64,000 nt of DNA from Dipteris shenzhenensis (taxonomy: Eukaryota; Polypodiophyta; Polypodiopsida; Gleicheniales). The notes beneath the pieces were generated by a model, which did not search any database, was not told the DNA's origin, and saw nothing but the letters and a program-made list of their open reading frames with translations. The stretch lies in assembly GCA_047967505.1 (NCBI GenBank), contig CM106540.1; one strand, 5' to 3'. This document shows positions 21,991 through 33,738 of the stretch, piece after piece. Made by a program: the position numbers and the translations under genes. How positions within the stretch are numbered: the stretch's first letter is position 1; each line of letters starts with the position of its first letter.

Positions 21991-24900
21991 GTAATAATGG
22001 TCTATTCGCATTCTAGTTATTATCATCGACATTATGGCTATTACTGCTGTTGCTGGTATTTTTATCCAGTTCATTGGTGAAATTTTTAAGGTTACCGATG
22101 TGATGACATCATTTTTCGTGCTATTTTGGACCGAAAATGATGATCATGAATGACACATTAGAGAAACGTGAAAATGCCAACAAAATCCCTGTGTAAAGCA
22201 AAAATTTGTGGGAATTGTTCCATTTCCCATTAAATCTTTTAGCCACTTGAGAAACTTTATCGTTCCCTTGTGTATGCCAATCAATTTGTGTTTCACTCTT
22301 TGGCAGCCTAGTTGTGTTTCCTCTCTTTGGTACTCAAACTTGTGTTTCCTTTACTTTGGCAATTTGGGGAAAGGCGCTCTTGTGGAACATACCCATGGTA
22401 TAACTTTGTTTTGGCACATGGTTAGCTAGAGATATTAGGCTATGAGATATGTCTCATAATCTCAAATGGGGTTAAATTCAACTCCATCTTAGCTGTAGAG
22501 CAACAAGCTTGTTTGTTAATTTCTTGCATAATCTTTTGCAGTTTTTGCACTATGTGAGATCACTGTCATTGGGAACCTTCAAAGTTCAAAGCATTAACTA
22601 CTACGACATTAATTACCTCTACTTGTTTTTTTCATTGATTTGATAGTAGTATTTCCCTTTGTGAGACTATTTGAAGAGGAGACAAAGTGGAAGCATAGAG
22701 TGGAAACATAATTCTCTATCAATGTCCAGAGCAAATTATGCATTCCCCAATAGCCCTACAGGCCTGATCTTGTTGAGCCTATCAACCAGCTAGGGATGTA
22801 CTCTGTGGAAATCGGTCCATAAATAGAAAGTTTTTAATGAATCCTTTTGAATGAGGGCTCCTTGATTAGTTGTTGCTAAATTAGCTCCAACCCAATTTCC
22901 TTAACAAATTCAACTTGTGCTTTTTGTTTTGTGCTATTTCTTTAGTTTTTCATCCCTATTGCTTGCCTCTTGTTATTTTGGAGCTACTATAATTTCCTTT
23001 TTCTCCTTAACAAAATCAACATTTTTCCTTGATGCCCTGATGAAATATTTAGAGCAAGTGAGATTATTAAAGTGTCAAACTTGCAAAGTAGGTGTAATTT
23101 TGTTGAAGCCATGTGAAACTTGCATTGGTGCTTTCTTCATGGAAGCTTGTAGGAATTTATTGCAAGTTTGTCTAAGAAATTTCCATACCAAGTTTCTAAG
23201 GAACTTGCAAGATTTTATTTGTTGGTGGTTTTTGGTAGGAAAACTAGCAAATGTAAAGAGGTAGAATATGAAATGCTAGAGATTTTAGGCAATTAGAATA
23301 GGTTTTTGTAGACAAAGTGGAGAAAAGAGAGAGGGATGTGGTTCTCTACTAACGATTGAGGAGGTGAGGATCTTGGAGTAGGAGGCTGATGAGAGGGAGC
23401 AGGGATGAAGGGCTTCCAAACTGTGTCCTCATCCTATCAATAAAAGCAAGCACAAAATGGAAAACATATCAATTGCCTCTTTGCTTCAAATTCAACTCAT
23501 CGTACAATTAGTGACCCTTACAAACTTTTTTTCAAAAAAAACTATAAGGCATAAAATCATGAATGGCCCAAAGTACTATCGTAAGCCAATGTCTAAGTCA
23601 TAGTAAGAAATATTATTGTGTGAGCTAGAGATAAAAATACTTTTTGCTATGCTTGGACGCGATCTATCTACTAAACCTTAGGATCACAACTTTTGGTCCT
23701 TGAGATTCTTTATGTAACCCAAGTCTCATCAAGGAGCTTGCTACATCATTAAAATAATAATGGCCTCCAAAAGCTCTACCTTGCTCTTCTAAATGGAATT
23801 TTCTTTACATCGAATCCATTCACCCTATAAGAAGGAATCCTTCAGTATCTAGATATATGTTATGGCATACAGGACGTCCTCCTCTTGTGATAGAGCTTAT
23901 TTAAGATCGACACTCCCTTCTATGGAAGCTCCTAGTGTGGACACTCCATGTACAAGACAATAAGAGTAGTTCAACATTACCATGCTTACTAGAATATTGG
24001 TGGAGCCAAACCTATGCATGTTCTAATCACCAACATAGAAAATTATCCACTACCCTCTAAATAATTCCATCACGAGAACTAATGAGTTCCCTCTTTCTTA
24101 TGAACTCTACCTTTTCTGAGGCATCTCCAAAAAATAAACTACTCCTAGCTTGTTCTCCACAAATTCCAAATCATTAAAGCCTCCTTAACAATTGAAGAAT
24201 CCATGTTTGGTAACTAATTTGGGAGGCAATGCTAAAAGGGAACCCTATGCTACATGCTCAAGTTCCTAGTATCCATGCATGTTCCAACTCAAAACAGTTT
24301 GGTCATGGGGTGAAAAAAACATCCCTCCTAAAGTTGGATCACTATGAAGAAGATTTAAATTGGTAGGTGTCTTAGTAGTAAGTAATCCTAGTCAATCCAA
24401 TGCCTTAACAACCCAACCTATGGAACCAAGTCAACAATTCTATGTCATGGCTACTAACCAAGTGGCCATCACATATAGGGGTCAATACTTGTAACTTGAC
24501 TAGCTCACCTAGGTTTTCTTGTCCAAACTACAACTGCTCACTTGGGTCAGCTCGCCTAAATTTCTCCCTCACTATTGACATAGTTCTTGACCCAAAAAGA
24601 CTTTTTTCAAAACCAAGCCAACATTGGTATGATCAACAACCTATCCAAAGGCACAATACCCATTAAACCAATCCAAACGCAAAAAATTCGGACCACATTG
24701 ACAACCTGCACTAAGCCAAACTAGAATTTTACTGAACTAACACTTGTCCAGCACTTTAAAAGACATCACAAATCTTCTGGTCAAGTCAGATTGTTTAGAA
24801 AGGTCACTTTATTGGCATTAGATTGTCAGCATCTTGATAGTGTGCTACTAAGTTCCAAATCCTCTCACCTACAAAACTTCCTGACAAAGATCCACATGCA

Positions 24901-25099
24901 CTTGAGATCTAACAGAGTGCTAGAAACTAAACTAGAATCTTCTTCCATTGTATAACTCAGAGAATACATTGCCTTGTAAATCTTCAAGCTAAACTATCCC
25001 ATCTAAAATCCATGAATTGTTATTCATGAGGAAACCAATCTATTGAGTATACGAAAAAATGTATACAATTCTGTCTTCTACCTAAGAAAAAAAAGACTG
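21991..25099. other. About 3.1 kb with no recognisable gene
   Basis: AT-rich. An open frame at 22917-23264 contains repeated Cys-Leu-Lys-rich segments arising from recurring 'aacttgcaa'-like words, and I do not recognise it. The stretch 24.2-25.1 kb lies where the 3' part of the copia remnant would be expected, but no conserved motif was seen. Confidence 0.4.
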
Positions 25100-25800
25100 C
25101 ACCAAAGCCTTCAAAGCCAAATTGCTTTACATGCACACCGATAAAGAGAAATGTACTCACCTTTTGCAATAGACAATGCCACAATTGCTTGCTTCTTGCT
25201 ACACTAAGACACACAATGAGCATTCAAAACTATCCTAAAATAGACTTACATTCAGTAGGGAATTCCTTCCTAATTTGCATCACAAAATCTCTTGAAATGT
25301 GGTTCTACATATGGGATCATTTTCAACTATGCACTCTATGATTGGCTATCCCTCCCAGGTATTTCTAAAATGTATTTCATTTCATTCCAATTGTGGAGAC
25401 ATAACTTTGCCATGAAATGGCTCACAAGCCCTACCACATACCATTTATCAAACCATTCTAATGTTATCAAGTAGATGAGCTTATTAACCACTTGTTGTAT
25501 AATGTAGGATCTAACAATGATGCAATTCGCAACTTCTTCATGTTGGCCTAGACTTAGCAGGCTGTACTCAAAAGTATGGCATCCAGCATTGTAGATTGTT
25601 CCAACATGGAGTCAATGTACATTGTTTCCTTAAAAAAGATTCCTTTCTATGTTTGTTTCATCTCAAAACCCAAAATATAAATGCGAGGATCCCAAATCAT
25701 GCATTTCAAACTATTTGCAAAAATTGATCTTGACCTCCTTAATCATTGTTAACCCTATGGCAATAAGGGCTAGAAGTGCAGTCTAGAGCAACAACAATGA
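25100..25800 (-). pseudogene. Ty1/copia reverse transcriptase-RNase H remnant
   Basis: The minus strand read downwards from 25800 shows a decayed catalytic region (IKEVKINF after a spoiled YVDD), then FEMHDLGSSHLYFGF (about 25720), matching copia F.MKDLGELHYFLG. After shifts comes VNKLIYL...GLVSHFMAKLCLHNWNEMKYIL (about 25490-25360), matching the segment before RNase H. Finally CSKKQAIVALSIAKGEYISL and CKAIWL (25203-25100) match the copia RNase H signature. Stops and frameshifts are frequent, so this is an old fragment. The order and spacing fit copia, not gypsy. Integrase, which precedes RT in copia, was not found above 25800. Confidence 0.75.
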
Positions 25801-25944
25801 GGGCATTATGTGTGTAGAGTAGCACCAAAGCTCTGCTTGTAATATCTTGAGCTTGAAAGATGGCATGATTAATATTAAAGTATGAGGATAGCACTTGCAA
25901 AATCAGGCTCTAGAGAGAAAAATATTAAAAGCCTACACTTTTTG

Positions 25945-26052
25945 AGGTCCCCCCACTTTGTGTAGAGACTTAAAAGGTCCTACCACTTTGTAGACACCCA
26001 AAAGGTCCCCCTAATTTGTGTAGAGACCAAAAGGTCCCCCCAAAAAGTGGAG
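25945..26052. repeat. Tandem repeats, about 30 bp, GGTCCCCCCACTTTGTGTAG
   Basis: Four diverged copies begin at about 25946, 25977, 26004 and 26033. Each starts AAAGGTCCCCC or close to it, and the first three continue CACTTTGTGTAGAGAC. Further decayed 'aaaaggtc' words continue to 26110. It directly precedes a TATA-like sequence and may be LTR U3 sequence. Confidence 0.7.
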
Positions 26053-26126
26053 GAACTCTTGTCCAAAAGGTCTCCTACTACAAAAGAGGTCCCACCACGG
26101 AAGTACCTACGGATTGTGTAGAGACC

Positions 26127-26145
26127 AACTTATATAAATATCTCT
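26127..26145 (+). promoter_or_regulatory. TATA-like box of a possible LTR
   Basis: ACTTATATAAATATCTC lies just downstream of the GGTCCCCC repeats and is followed by 'caatgaaatgaag' and a 'gttcaagctcac' phrase. This resembles the promoter and transcript-start part of a plant LTR. No LTR partner was found, so this is tentative. Confidence 0.35.
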
Positions 26146-26274
26146 CAATGAAATGAAGCTCCCAATCTTTGGGGTTCAGTGTTCAAGCTCACTATTGTGT
26201 TCATGTGATTGATGTCCATTACGTCCATGCTCTCTTATACTATATTGTTCTAGCATGTTGCACTCCCTACCCTT

Positions 26275-26415
26275 GTACTCCCTCCTCCTCCTCTCTCCTC
26301 CTCCTCTTTCCTCCACCTCATCCTCCTTGTCCTTGTCCTCCCTCCTCCTCCTTCCTCCTCCTCCTCCCTCCTCCTCCCTCCTCCCTCCTCCTCCCCCCTC
26401 CCCCCTCCTCCTCAA
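26275..26415. repeat. (CTC)n / (CTCCTC)n trinucleotide repeat
   Basis: About 140 bases of CTC units with TTC and CCC variants. The open frames here on both strands are products of the repeat. Confidence 0.95.
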
Positions 26416-28007
26416 CCCTTACCCCTTGACGTCACAAAGGAGACTACTAGCTCTCCACTCCTCAAACCCTGGACTCATCCTAAACCATGTAATCCTCTCT
26501 AAACCCTGGAACTCCTAGATAGATCTCTCAAACCTGTCCCCTTTCTAACCTTGCAACCTCCTTCTAAACCCTTGAACTCCCATGGAGGCGAGAGCCATCG
26601 TTGTGATCAAGCCTATTTTTTGACCCACGCATGCATGAGATTTGCTTTCCACGCTTTAGCCTACACCTCTTACTAGAATCCAATCCGAGGACCTATGAAA
26701 CACTTGTATATACCTATACTATAATGAGCAACGACATGACTGTTGGTGACGAACACCCTCTGAACTCGCATTTGGGAGAGACAGTGACAAAAATCATCTC
26801 ACAAACTTGGAAGTGCAAAGCCTTTGCACATCTTTGAGGCTCAATGGATCTCCTATCATAGTGTCATCCTCTACTGAGCGTGATGCAAAGATTCCCAAAT
26901 CTAAACTCCCAAAACAAAGAGCTCAATCATGTAGAAGCAAATCGCTACAAAAATGGCTCAAATCCGACACGACAAAACTAGGAACGAGGAGAGCTCAAGC
27001 AATACAACAACTTTCAACACAACATACAACATCAAGCAATACACACATGCACTACTACTTATGTTTGTAAAACAAAATGGGTGTAGAGCTTCTATCGTCA
27101 ACAAGGCAAAGGGGAAGAAAGAACTCAAAGTTAGGCTCCACCCCTCACTCGACAAGGCATCAAAGTTATGTCTCAAGCATTGGAAGACTCTAATTCAAGA
27201 AGCTATATGAATAGGCTGGCCTATGAACAATTGAAGAACACATATCCCCTCAGTTTATCACAAGTGCACCAAGGATCTACCATGTCATATAACGTATTGA
27301 TTGTCGTCTATTGGATTGTAAATTTCTCTTTACATTTTTTCTTAGATTGGAATATCACTGCTCGACAGAATCTTTCCCATGCACCGTTGTTCCGGTAGGT
27401 TAATCCATGCTTCTTTCAACATTCTATTGCTGCCAAAATGTTCCCTAACTTTGGGTTTGCCTTTATTAGAACATTTCTTTCTATCGACTATACCACAGAT
27501 TTGCAGACTCGGCTTATCTTTGAGTTGGCTAGTTTCATTCATTTTGTGTAATTGGTATGTCAGCTCAATTGAATGCTGTAGTCACATGGGAAAAGGCTCG
27601 GCAAGGGTAGCTATGGAATCCTTTTCTCTATTGGAGAAAACTCATTAGTGAGAGGCTAACAAGTAACAAAGAAGCAATATTTGAAAGCATGTCTTGGGAC
27701 ACGACTAATATTGTTTTAACAGTGTGGAGATGCTTTTGACCCAAGAGTGGGATTCCAAGATATTTCATTCATTTTTTGTGAATTGAGATCATGTATCAAG
27801 AAATGGGCTTACACTTATTCTTTACATCTTTCTGTATTTTATAACTACTGTGATGAGCTATCATGTGTTGAGAAATATCTCCCTTACAATGAATGATAAT
27901 TGGTGATGAATGTACTGATCAATTAATTTGGGAGAAAATGGAGGTTCCCACCAAATGGACAGTGATGAGGAATGCAAGTGTAGCACCCATCACATACATA
28001 TGCTACT
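26416..28007. other. About 1.6 kb with no recognisable gene
   Basis: Several short open frames on the plus strand (26631-26837, 26807-27070, 26953-27210, 27379-27648) overlap each other and show no conserved motif. No LTR ends could be placed. Confidence 0.4.
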
Positions 28008-28263
28008 TGTAATGCAAAGATGCAATACAAATTGTCTGAAACATAATGATCAGTAGAATAGAATAAGAATAAGACTTTGAATACTCAATGAATAAGGAAA
28101 CATGTTGCATATATTCATAGATGAAATCTGTGTTGGGAACAACAGGGGAAGGATACCAGATAGATAGTCAACATACATACACACATATCAAGAATGGGCA
28201 CAAAAGGAAACTAAAATAGGCCTCCACCGCCTAATTGACATAAGTCGTTGCATGTTTGATGCA
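28008..28263. repeat. 256-bp direct repeat flanking N1, left copy
   Basis: It matches 33455-33710 end to end at roughly 85-90% by eye, with the same length and TG...CA termini on the plus strand. The flanks show no target duplication. It is a candidate LTR of N1 or a shared dispersed repeat. Confidence 0.7.
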
Positions 28264-28429
28264 TGAAGTAAAAGAGTGGTTGAAATTGCTGCCATCTAGA
28301 AAAGAGTTGTATGATGGAATCAAGAACTTGGTTCCATTGAAGAAAGTAGCTTTGGCACTCCTCTTTCCTTATTATATTGTTAGTTGGAATAGGATTCACA
28401 ACCTCAATGCTTCCTATCCGCATTCCAGA

Positions 28430-28870
28430 GCGAGCAAGTGCTCCTAGGCCCCAAGATATTGACTCCATATCAACTCTTTGTTGGGGAGAATAGGGATTCC
28501 TCTCAATTCTGAGGTGAAGAGGGACCTGAATGATCTCCAGGTCTTCTGCTTGGACTAGCTTCATTTGCAACTTCCTACGCTCGCTTAACTGCTTCTACTC
28601 TGTGCGCACTTCTGGCTTCCTCTTTGGCCTACATAGCTTGAGCCTAGCCCATGCATTGACTGATGTCTTCATTGCAAGCTCTAATTGCTTCCAGACCACA
28701 AGCACGGAATGTCTCAATTCGGCATGCTTGCACACCTTGAAGCCTAGCTCGGCATAACGTAATGGTTTTTTCATGACCATGCAAAACGCATTCTATAGGG
28801 GCATTAGCCTCTACTAACATCATGGTAGTAGCTCGCTCATGCTCCTTCTTTGTTGTATCCAATTAAGAGG
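28430..28870 (-). pseudogene. N1 3'-terminal ORF remnant, Ala/Glu/Arg-rich
   Basis: A minus-strand open frame from 28862 (KKEHERATTMMLVEANAPIE, then CVLHGHEKTI) continues with stops through KEEARSAHRVEAVKRA to the serine/proline-rich ASPSRRPGDHSGPSSP near 28500. The composition is helical and charged. No known domain is recognised. It lies downstream of the N1 gag-protease region on the same strand, where pol would normally be. Confidence 0.4.
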
Positions 28871-29218
28871 GTGCGGGTGATGTACATTTTCACTCTATGG
28901 AATAGGCCACCTCTCACCTACAATAGGGTTAGTTTCTAGAACATGCCATCTCTCACCTACAATAGGGTTAGTTTCTAGAACAGGAAGTTCAAAATATATA
29001 GGGTGAGAAGGTAGAGCCAAAAATTACATGTGCACATCATGTTCGACAAAAGTTCATTTGCTTCATTTCACCAAGGAGGTTGAGGAGGTAAAGTAAGGGC
29101 AAAAGAATGAGCATAGATTTCAAGCCAAAAATAGAGTGCTCGTTGATGCCTCTGCAAAACTTTGATGCGTTGAGTAGCTTGCCTCTTTATGATCAAAAAC
29201 CTCCTTTAAGGCATTATA

Positions 29219-30011
29219 TTACTCCTTATAGTCAACATTACATAAAATACCTTCATCTACATTAATAGTTATAACTTTACGCTTGCCTTTATCTGCTACT
29301 AGAGTATTTTGCACATTAGAACCAATAGGTTGTGGTAGAGCTCTATTTGAAGGGAGATCTGCAAAATTGTGATTACTACCATTGACTCTACCATCTGGAG
29401 GCAGGATGTCAAGAGGCAAAATTTTTGGCACATGACAGGTTGGTCGAACTAAAAGAGATTGCCACTTTGAAAAATGTTCAGACCATTCTCGCCGCACCTC
29501 ATTAGTTAAGGCCTATGATAGATCATTCAGCTGGCAAGTATTAATCAAAATTTCCCCTGGCTGAGTATTTAGATGTGTCGCCAATGATTCATAAATTTGT
29601 CTACAAACTACTACTTCAGTTAATAGGCCTGACATAATCTGCGTGCAACTATCGTACAGATTCCAGCCGTTTATCTGCCTCTGCCAGTCGACGCTCCAAA
29701 GAATGTAGGTGTATGACTTGGCTTCTGAGAGATTGATTCTCTCTCCAAAATGCTTCTACAAAAGCTTGTAGCTCTTGTTGGCTCTGCAAGGCATCTGATT
29801 CTCCTGAAACGTTGCTGCTACAAACAATAGAAATTGGACACACCCCTCCAAGTGTGCAGGATGTCATTTAGCTCTTGGGACATCCCAAGGATTAGAAGCG
29901 ATTGTTGCCACCAGAGTTGAATCTTCCACTGTCACTGGAGGTGGCAAAGCCAAAACATCAGGAACAATAGGAGTCTCCACAACAGTAATTTGAGGATGAG
30001 TAGCCAACAGA
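29219..30011 (-). pseudogene. N1 proline-rich linker and coiled-coil region in place of pol
   Basis: Directly after the protease the minus strand encodes PIDLLATHPQITVVETPIVP and related proline-rich sequence (30010-29890). A heptad-like segment follows (QSQQELQAFVEAFWRENQSL, LERRLAEADKRLESV; 29867-29649). After a frameshift come GLLTEVVVCRQIYESLATHL, LTNEVRREWSEHFSKWQ and a basic, proline-containing end at 29219. No RT, RNase H or integrase motif is present in either strand of this interval. The charged, hydrophobic-periodic sequence predicts a coiled coil. I do not recognise the family. Confidence 0.5.
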
Positions 30012-31035
30012 TCAATTGGTGACCATCTTTATTGTCTCAATGATCACTGGTTGGACTGCATCATCCAGTTCGAGGGTGAAACCCATAGATATTTTAATTT
30101 TCTTCTTGCCACATTGCAATGACAAAGTATTATGCTCCCAATTTTGCTTCACACGTGCTTGTTGCAACCAAGGTCGGCATAGCAAGAAGCTATATTCTGG
30201 GGAATACACTTCCATATTAAGGACAACAAAAGATAGTAGGAAGGGGATACCACAATATCATGACAATAGACTTCACGATCCCAATAGGTTGTACATGATT
30301 TACCGTTTGCACAAGGAACGATGTTGGTTCCCAGTGCAACCATCCCATCTCTTGGCATGTCTTCAGTGTGATGATATTAACTCCTGAACCATTGTCAATC
30401 ATGACTTGATTAAACCACTTGCCCTCATATTGAGCAGAGATCATTGGAATTCACATATCTGTCAAGGGAACAGTTGGAATAGGGGAAAGCTCTGCCTAGC
30501 AAATTGCTATCCAAGGTGACAAAGTGTCTTCTGGTAAAGACTCAATCAACCTCTTAAGAAATTGGGGAACTAATTTCATCAATTATCCCAATGGAATATG
30601 AATCAGTGCCTCCAATAGAGCACCCAAACTAGAATTGGTGATCTCGAATTGGGCCGGTAACTTAGCTTGCTTCGTTCCCACCTTCAGGGTCTATGTATTT
30701 GAAAAAATAGTTGACATTGGCAGCATCTCCGCAGATGAACTGCCATTCACATTGTCCTTCAATGTTTCTTTGATCACTGTAACTTGTGACTCATGGCTCA
30801 TAGTAACCATGTCTAGAGAGAAGTTAACTTTGCAAGGTGTCGAAGGAAGAACTACCTCTTTCGCGATCCACTCCGCAACTTGTGTTCGAACTTGTTCCTG
30901 AGTAGGCCAACAAGGTGGAGGGACCTTGCTACTTGCCAAACTCTTTACTAATAAGCCTGCTCTGGTAACTATGTTGACATCTGGCATGACCTGCAGATCG
31001 TCCTCCACTATCTGAACCATTGAGTCACTAGGCAT
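30012..31035 (-). pseudogene. N1 gag-protease junction and aspartic protease
   Basis: The minus strand from 31035 reads VQIVEDDLQVMPDVNIVTRA and other gag-pro linker sequence, then through three stops the protease (30444-30217) with NQVMIDNGSGVNIITLKTCQ, then VQTVNHVQPIGI. After a frameshift comes SPEYSFLLCRPWLQQARV (30190-30140), the usual end of the domain. The active-site triad reads D-N-G rather than D-S/T-G. The protease would cleave the gag polyprotein. This arrangement (linker with VNIVTR, DNGSGVNI, LLxRPWL) fits Ty3/gypsy elements. Confidence 0.75.
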
Positions 31036-31079
31036 TTTAGCACTCTGCTGCTGGCACTCAGTCTTCTTCCGATCATATT

Positions 31080-32482
31080 ATTAGGCTTCAAAACATTCTA
31101 ATCTCCAATGCCCATCTCCCATGCATAAATGGAATTTCTTTAGAATATTAGTACTGCATCCTCCTCCGCTTCCATGTCCATTGCCATGAACGTTGCCTCT
31201 GCCGCCTCTAGACAAAGAGGAAGTGTTGGTATCATCAGTTCCTTGATTCTGGACAAAGGAAACTATTGCTTCCTTAGAATTTAGGTTACGAGCCCATTGT
31301 CCTCGTCCGTTATATTTGGCAACTACTTGTGTTAGGAGTATTAGATGCATAGATCGCACACCACCTTTCATTGAGAGCACAATCCACAAACATGTGACCA
31401 GGATCCCGATAATGACTGCACCAGAGATCCTTTAGAAGCTTACCAGCCGAAGACTCTCTGGTTCCTGAGAGGTATCCTTATTTTTGGGGACTTGTTGGAT
31501 TTCTCTCCTCCTCAGCATCCAACTCCTCGTTGTTGCCATTGTTTGAGCTTTCATCAGAACTGCCAGAAGCCATATCCACATCAATGCGGTGGTGCTTCTT
31601 ATGTTTGGGGGAATTCCTCTTGCCTTTTCTTTTACTGGCTTTGCGGCGTGTGGACCTACCATGCAAGGATTCTCCCCTTTGGATCACTTGGGCCATCACA
31701 TCAGCCAACATGGTCTATATCTGTTCGCAACCCTTAGGACAACCCGAGATGAAGTATTCGTTTAGCACCTCACCTGCTGCAAGTTGATTAGCTTGAGAGA
31801 CTCGTTGCAGCATCTGTCGCAAAACTAAGTTGCATAATCTTTGATGTCTTGATCACCTTCTTTCAGTGTCTACAAGCCTTCCAAGACTTGGAGAATAGTT
31901 TCTCCTTGGGAACCTCTGCAAAAAGGTGATTTTAATATCATATGATCGACTGCATATTCAGCCAACCATTGGGCTACTTTCTCTCTCAGAGTTCAAAGAC
32001 TGCTTCTTTTTGTGCAACCTCATTTGGAACATATTGAGGAACATTTAGGCATGTACACCTTCTAGAATTGACATACATGTGCATCAGGATCTTCGTTGGA
32101 TTTTCCCGCAAAGCGAGTGTACTTAACTTGCGGTGAGGCTACCATTTGTGGAATCAGTGCAACGACCACACCAACAGCTACAGCTGGAGGTACATGTGGC
32201 ATGACCACAAAAAGCAATCAACATAGTAAAGAATTTAAATTTCATCTGGAGGGCTAATAGGATGTTGATTGCACCGAACAGGTCTCTCTGGAGGGCAAGA
32301 CTTGGTACGTCTGTGGCTCGCCTCCAAGTTCTTCGACCCGCAAACTCTGATGATTCACCATCATGGTCAGAATTGTTGCTTGGTGAGCCCTCATCATCAT
32401 CAGACGAAGATCGACGACGTCGCCTAGGCAAGCAAGTCATAGGAACAATCGGCTCAGGATTACCTTGAGACCGAGTGCGCAT
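31080..32482 (-). pseudogene. N1 gag, decayed
   Basis: The minus strand starts with Met at 32482 (MRTRSQGNPEPIVP), followed by an Arg run and an acidic Ser/Asp/Glu segment typical of plant gag N-termini. After frame changes come RFAGKSNEDPDAHV (near 32100) and VAQWLAEYAVDHMILKSPFC, resembling the retrotransposon gag capsid domain. A basic Lys/Arg stretch follows (31711-31478). Two spoiled zinc knuckles are present, HYRDPGHMFVDC (about 31410) and LCMGDGHWRLEC (31115-31090). Stops and frameshifts occur throughout. The order is capsid, basic region, knuckles, protease. Confidence 0.7.
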
Positions 32483-32824
32483 GTGGCTCCTATAAAGAAA
32501 GTACTTGGAGACAAATAAAACAACAATGAAGACTAACGATAGCTGAAGAAGAAATATATATCACCAAAGGAACTCAATACAAGATAAGAGATATCTGAGA
32601 AAGAAACTATGGAGGGAGCAAACAGCAGTCCTTCAAAACAGCCAACTGAAGTGGACTCTGCACTAGCTCCACTAGCTGGATCTGGACCAATCCTGGGTCA
32701 GCAAACTATTGCCAGAAGAGCAAAGGTTTGCTACAGAATTAGGGGAAATAATACAGCAGCAGTAGAGAAATAAGTCGATGCTGATCTGGAGCAGTAGCAA
32801 GAGAGGATGATGAAGTAGAGACAG

Positions 32825-32965
32825 AGGACACAGAGATGCTGGCGCTGAAGCAGAGGAGCCAGAGATGCTGGAGCGGAAGCAGATGATGCTGGAGAGGATA
32901 CAGAGGATGCTGGAGAGGATGCAGAGGATGCTGGAGAGGATGCAGGAGTGGAGGCAAAGGAGGCA
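32825..32965. repeat. GATGCTGGAGAGGATGCAGA minisatellite
   Basis: About six imperfect copies of an 18-21-bp unit. The minus-strand translation is a Ser/Ala/Pro repeat. It lies between the presumed promoter and gag start of N1. Confidence 0.8.
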
Positions 32966-33051
32966 GAGGAGGCAGAGACAACAGAAATGCTGGAGCGCAG
33001 GTGTGCAACAGCCTGTTCCAAAAAAGGTGAGTTAGTAGCTAGGGGGCTACT

Positions 33052-33065
33052 GCCTTTTATAGGCC
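33052..33065 (-). promoter_or_regulatory. TATA box of N1-type LTR
   Basis: The minus strand reads GGCCTATAAAAGGC, about 570 bp upstream of the N1 gag start. The surrounding 'ggtcggccaat' words recur beside other TATA boxes in this window (44.9, 46.9 and 49.3 kb). Confidence 0.5.
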
Positions 33066-33454
33066 TGACCCATCTGGTCGGCCAATTATGGCCTTTCTGG
33101 CCATTTGTTTAGCCCTGACCTCTGTGTTTGGAGATTTGCCAGTTTTGGCCTTTCTAGCCATTTGTTTGGCCCTGGCCTCTTCTTGCCTATCTTAACAGCT
33201 CCTCCTTGCACTTGTTACTGTTGAGGGTATGAATGCATTCGTGCAAGCATCAAATCAATTTATGTGCTAATTCAATGAAGGGCAAGTTACATCTGTGGAA
33301 TGCTGCTTGTTGGTTCTGGTGGCTACGATGTCACGTTCCGCATGCTCAATCTGTTGGTGAAGGTACGACTACCCCAATAGTGGGGACACGGTGGTGAAAC
33401 CATAGACTAGACACGTGCATCAAGTGAACTTCATTGGTCTATTGGTGAGTCTAA

Positions 33455-33710
33455 TTGTAATGCAAAGATGCAATACATATTGTCGAAAACAAGTTGATCA
33501 AGAGAATAGAAAAAGAATAAGACTCTAAATACACAATGAATAAGGAAACATGTTGCATATATTCATAGGTGAAGTCTATATTGGGAACAACAGAGACAAG
33601 ATACCAGACAAATAGTCGGCATACATACACACATATCAAGAGTGAACATGAAAGGCAACTAAAATAGGCCTCCATGCCTAACTGATATAACTGGTTGCAT
33701 GTTTTATGCA
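33455..33710. repeat. 256-bp direct repeat flanking N1, right copy
   Basis: Partner of 28008-28263, with the same termini and length. On the plus strand it is followed 16 bp later by TGGTATCTGAGC, a near match to an iMet primer site. It could therefore be part of a plus-oriented LTR rather than the 5' LTR of minus-strand N1. Confidence 0.7.
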
Positions 33711-33726
33711 TGGGCAATACATCCCT

Positions 33727-33738
33727 TGGTATCTGAGC
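33727..33738 (+). other. Possible tRNA-iMet primer-binding site, one mismatch
   Basis: TGGTATCTGAGC differs from the iMet complement TGGTATCAGAGC at one position and lies just right of the 256-bp repeat. No gag or pol of a plus-strand element follows. Confidence 0.4.

Noticed and set aside
22917-23264. 115-codon plus-strand open frame with Cys-rich segments
   Set aside because: It arises from repeated 'aacttgcaa'-like words. The cysteines do not fit any zinc-binding or receptor pattern I know.
26169-26518. Overlapping open frames on both strands
   Set aside because: They run through the CTC trinucleotide repeat and encode low-complexity Ser/Leu/Pro or Glu/Gly/Arg.
32731-33021. Minus-strand open frames rich in Ser, Ala, Pro and Leu
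   Set aside because: They are readings of the GATGCTGGAGAG minisatellite upstream of N1 gag.
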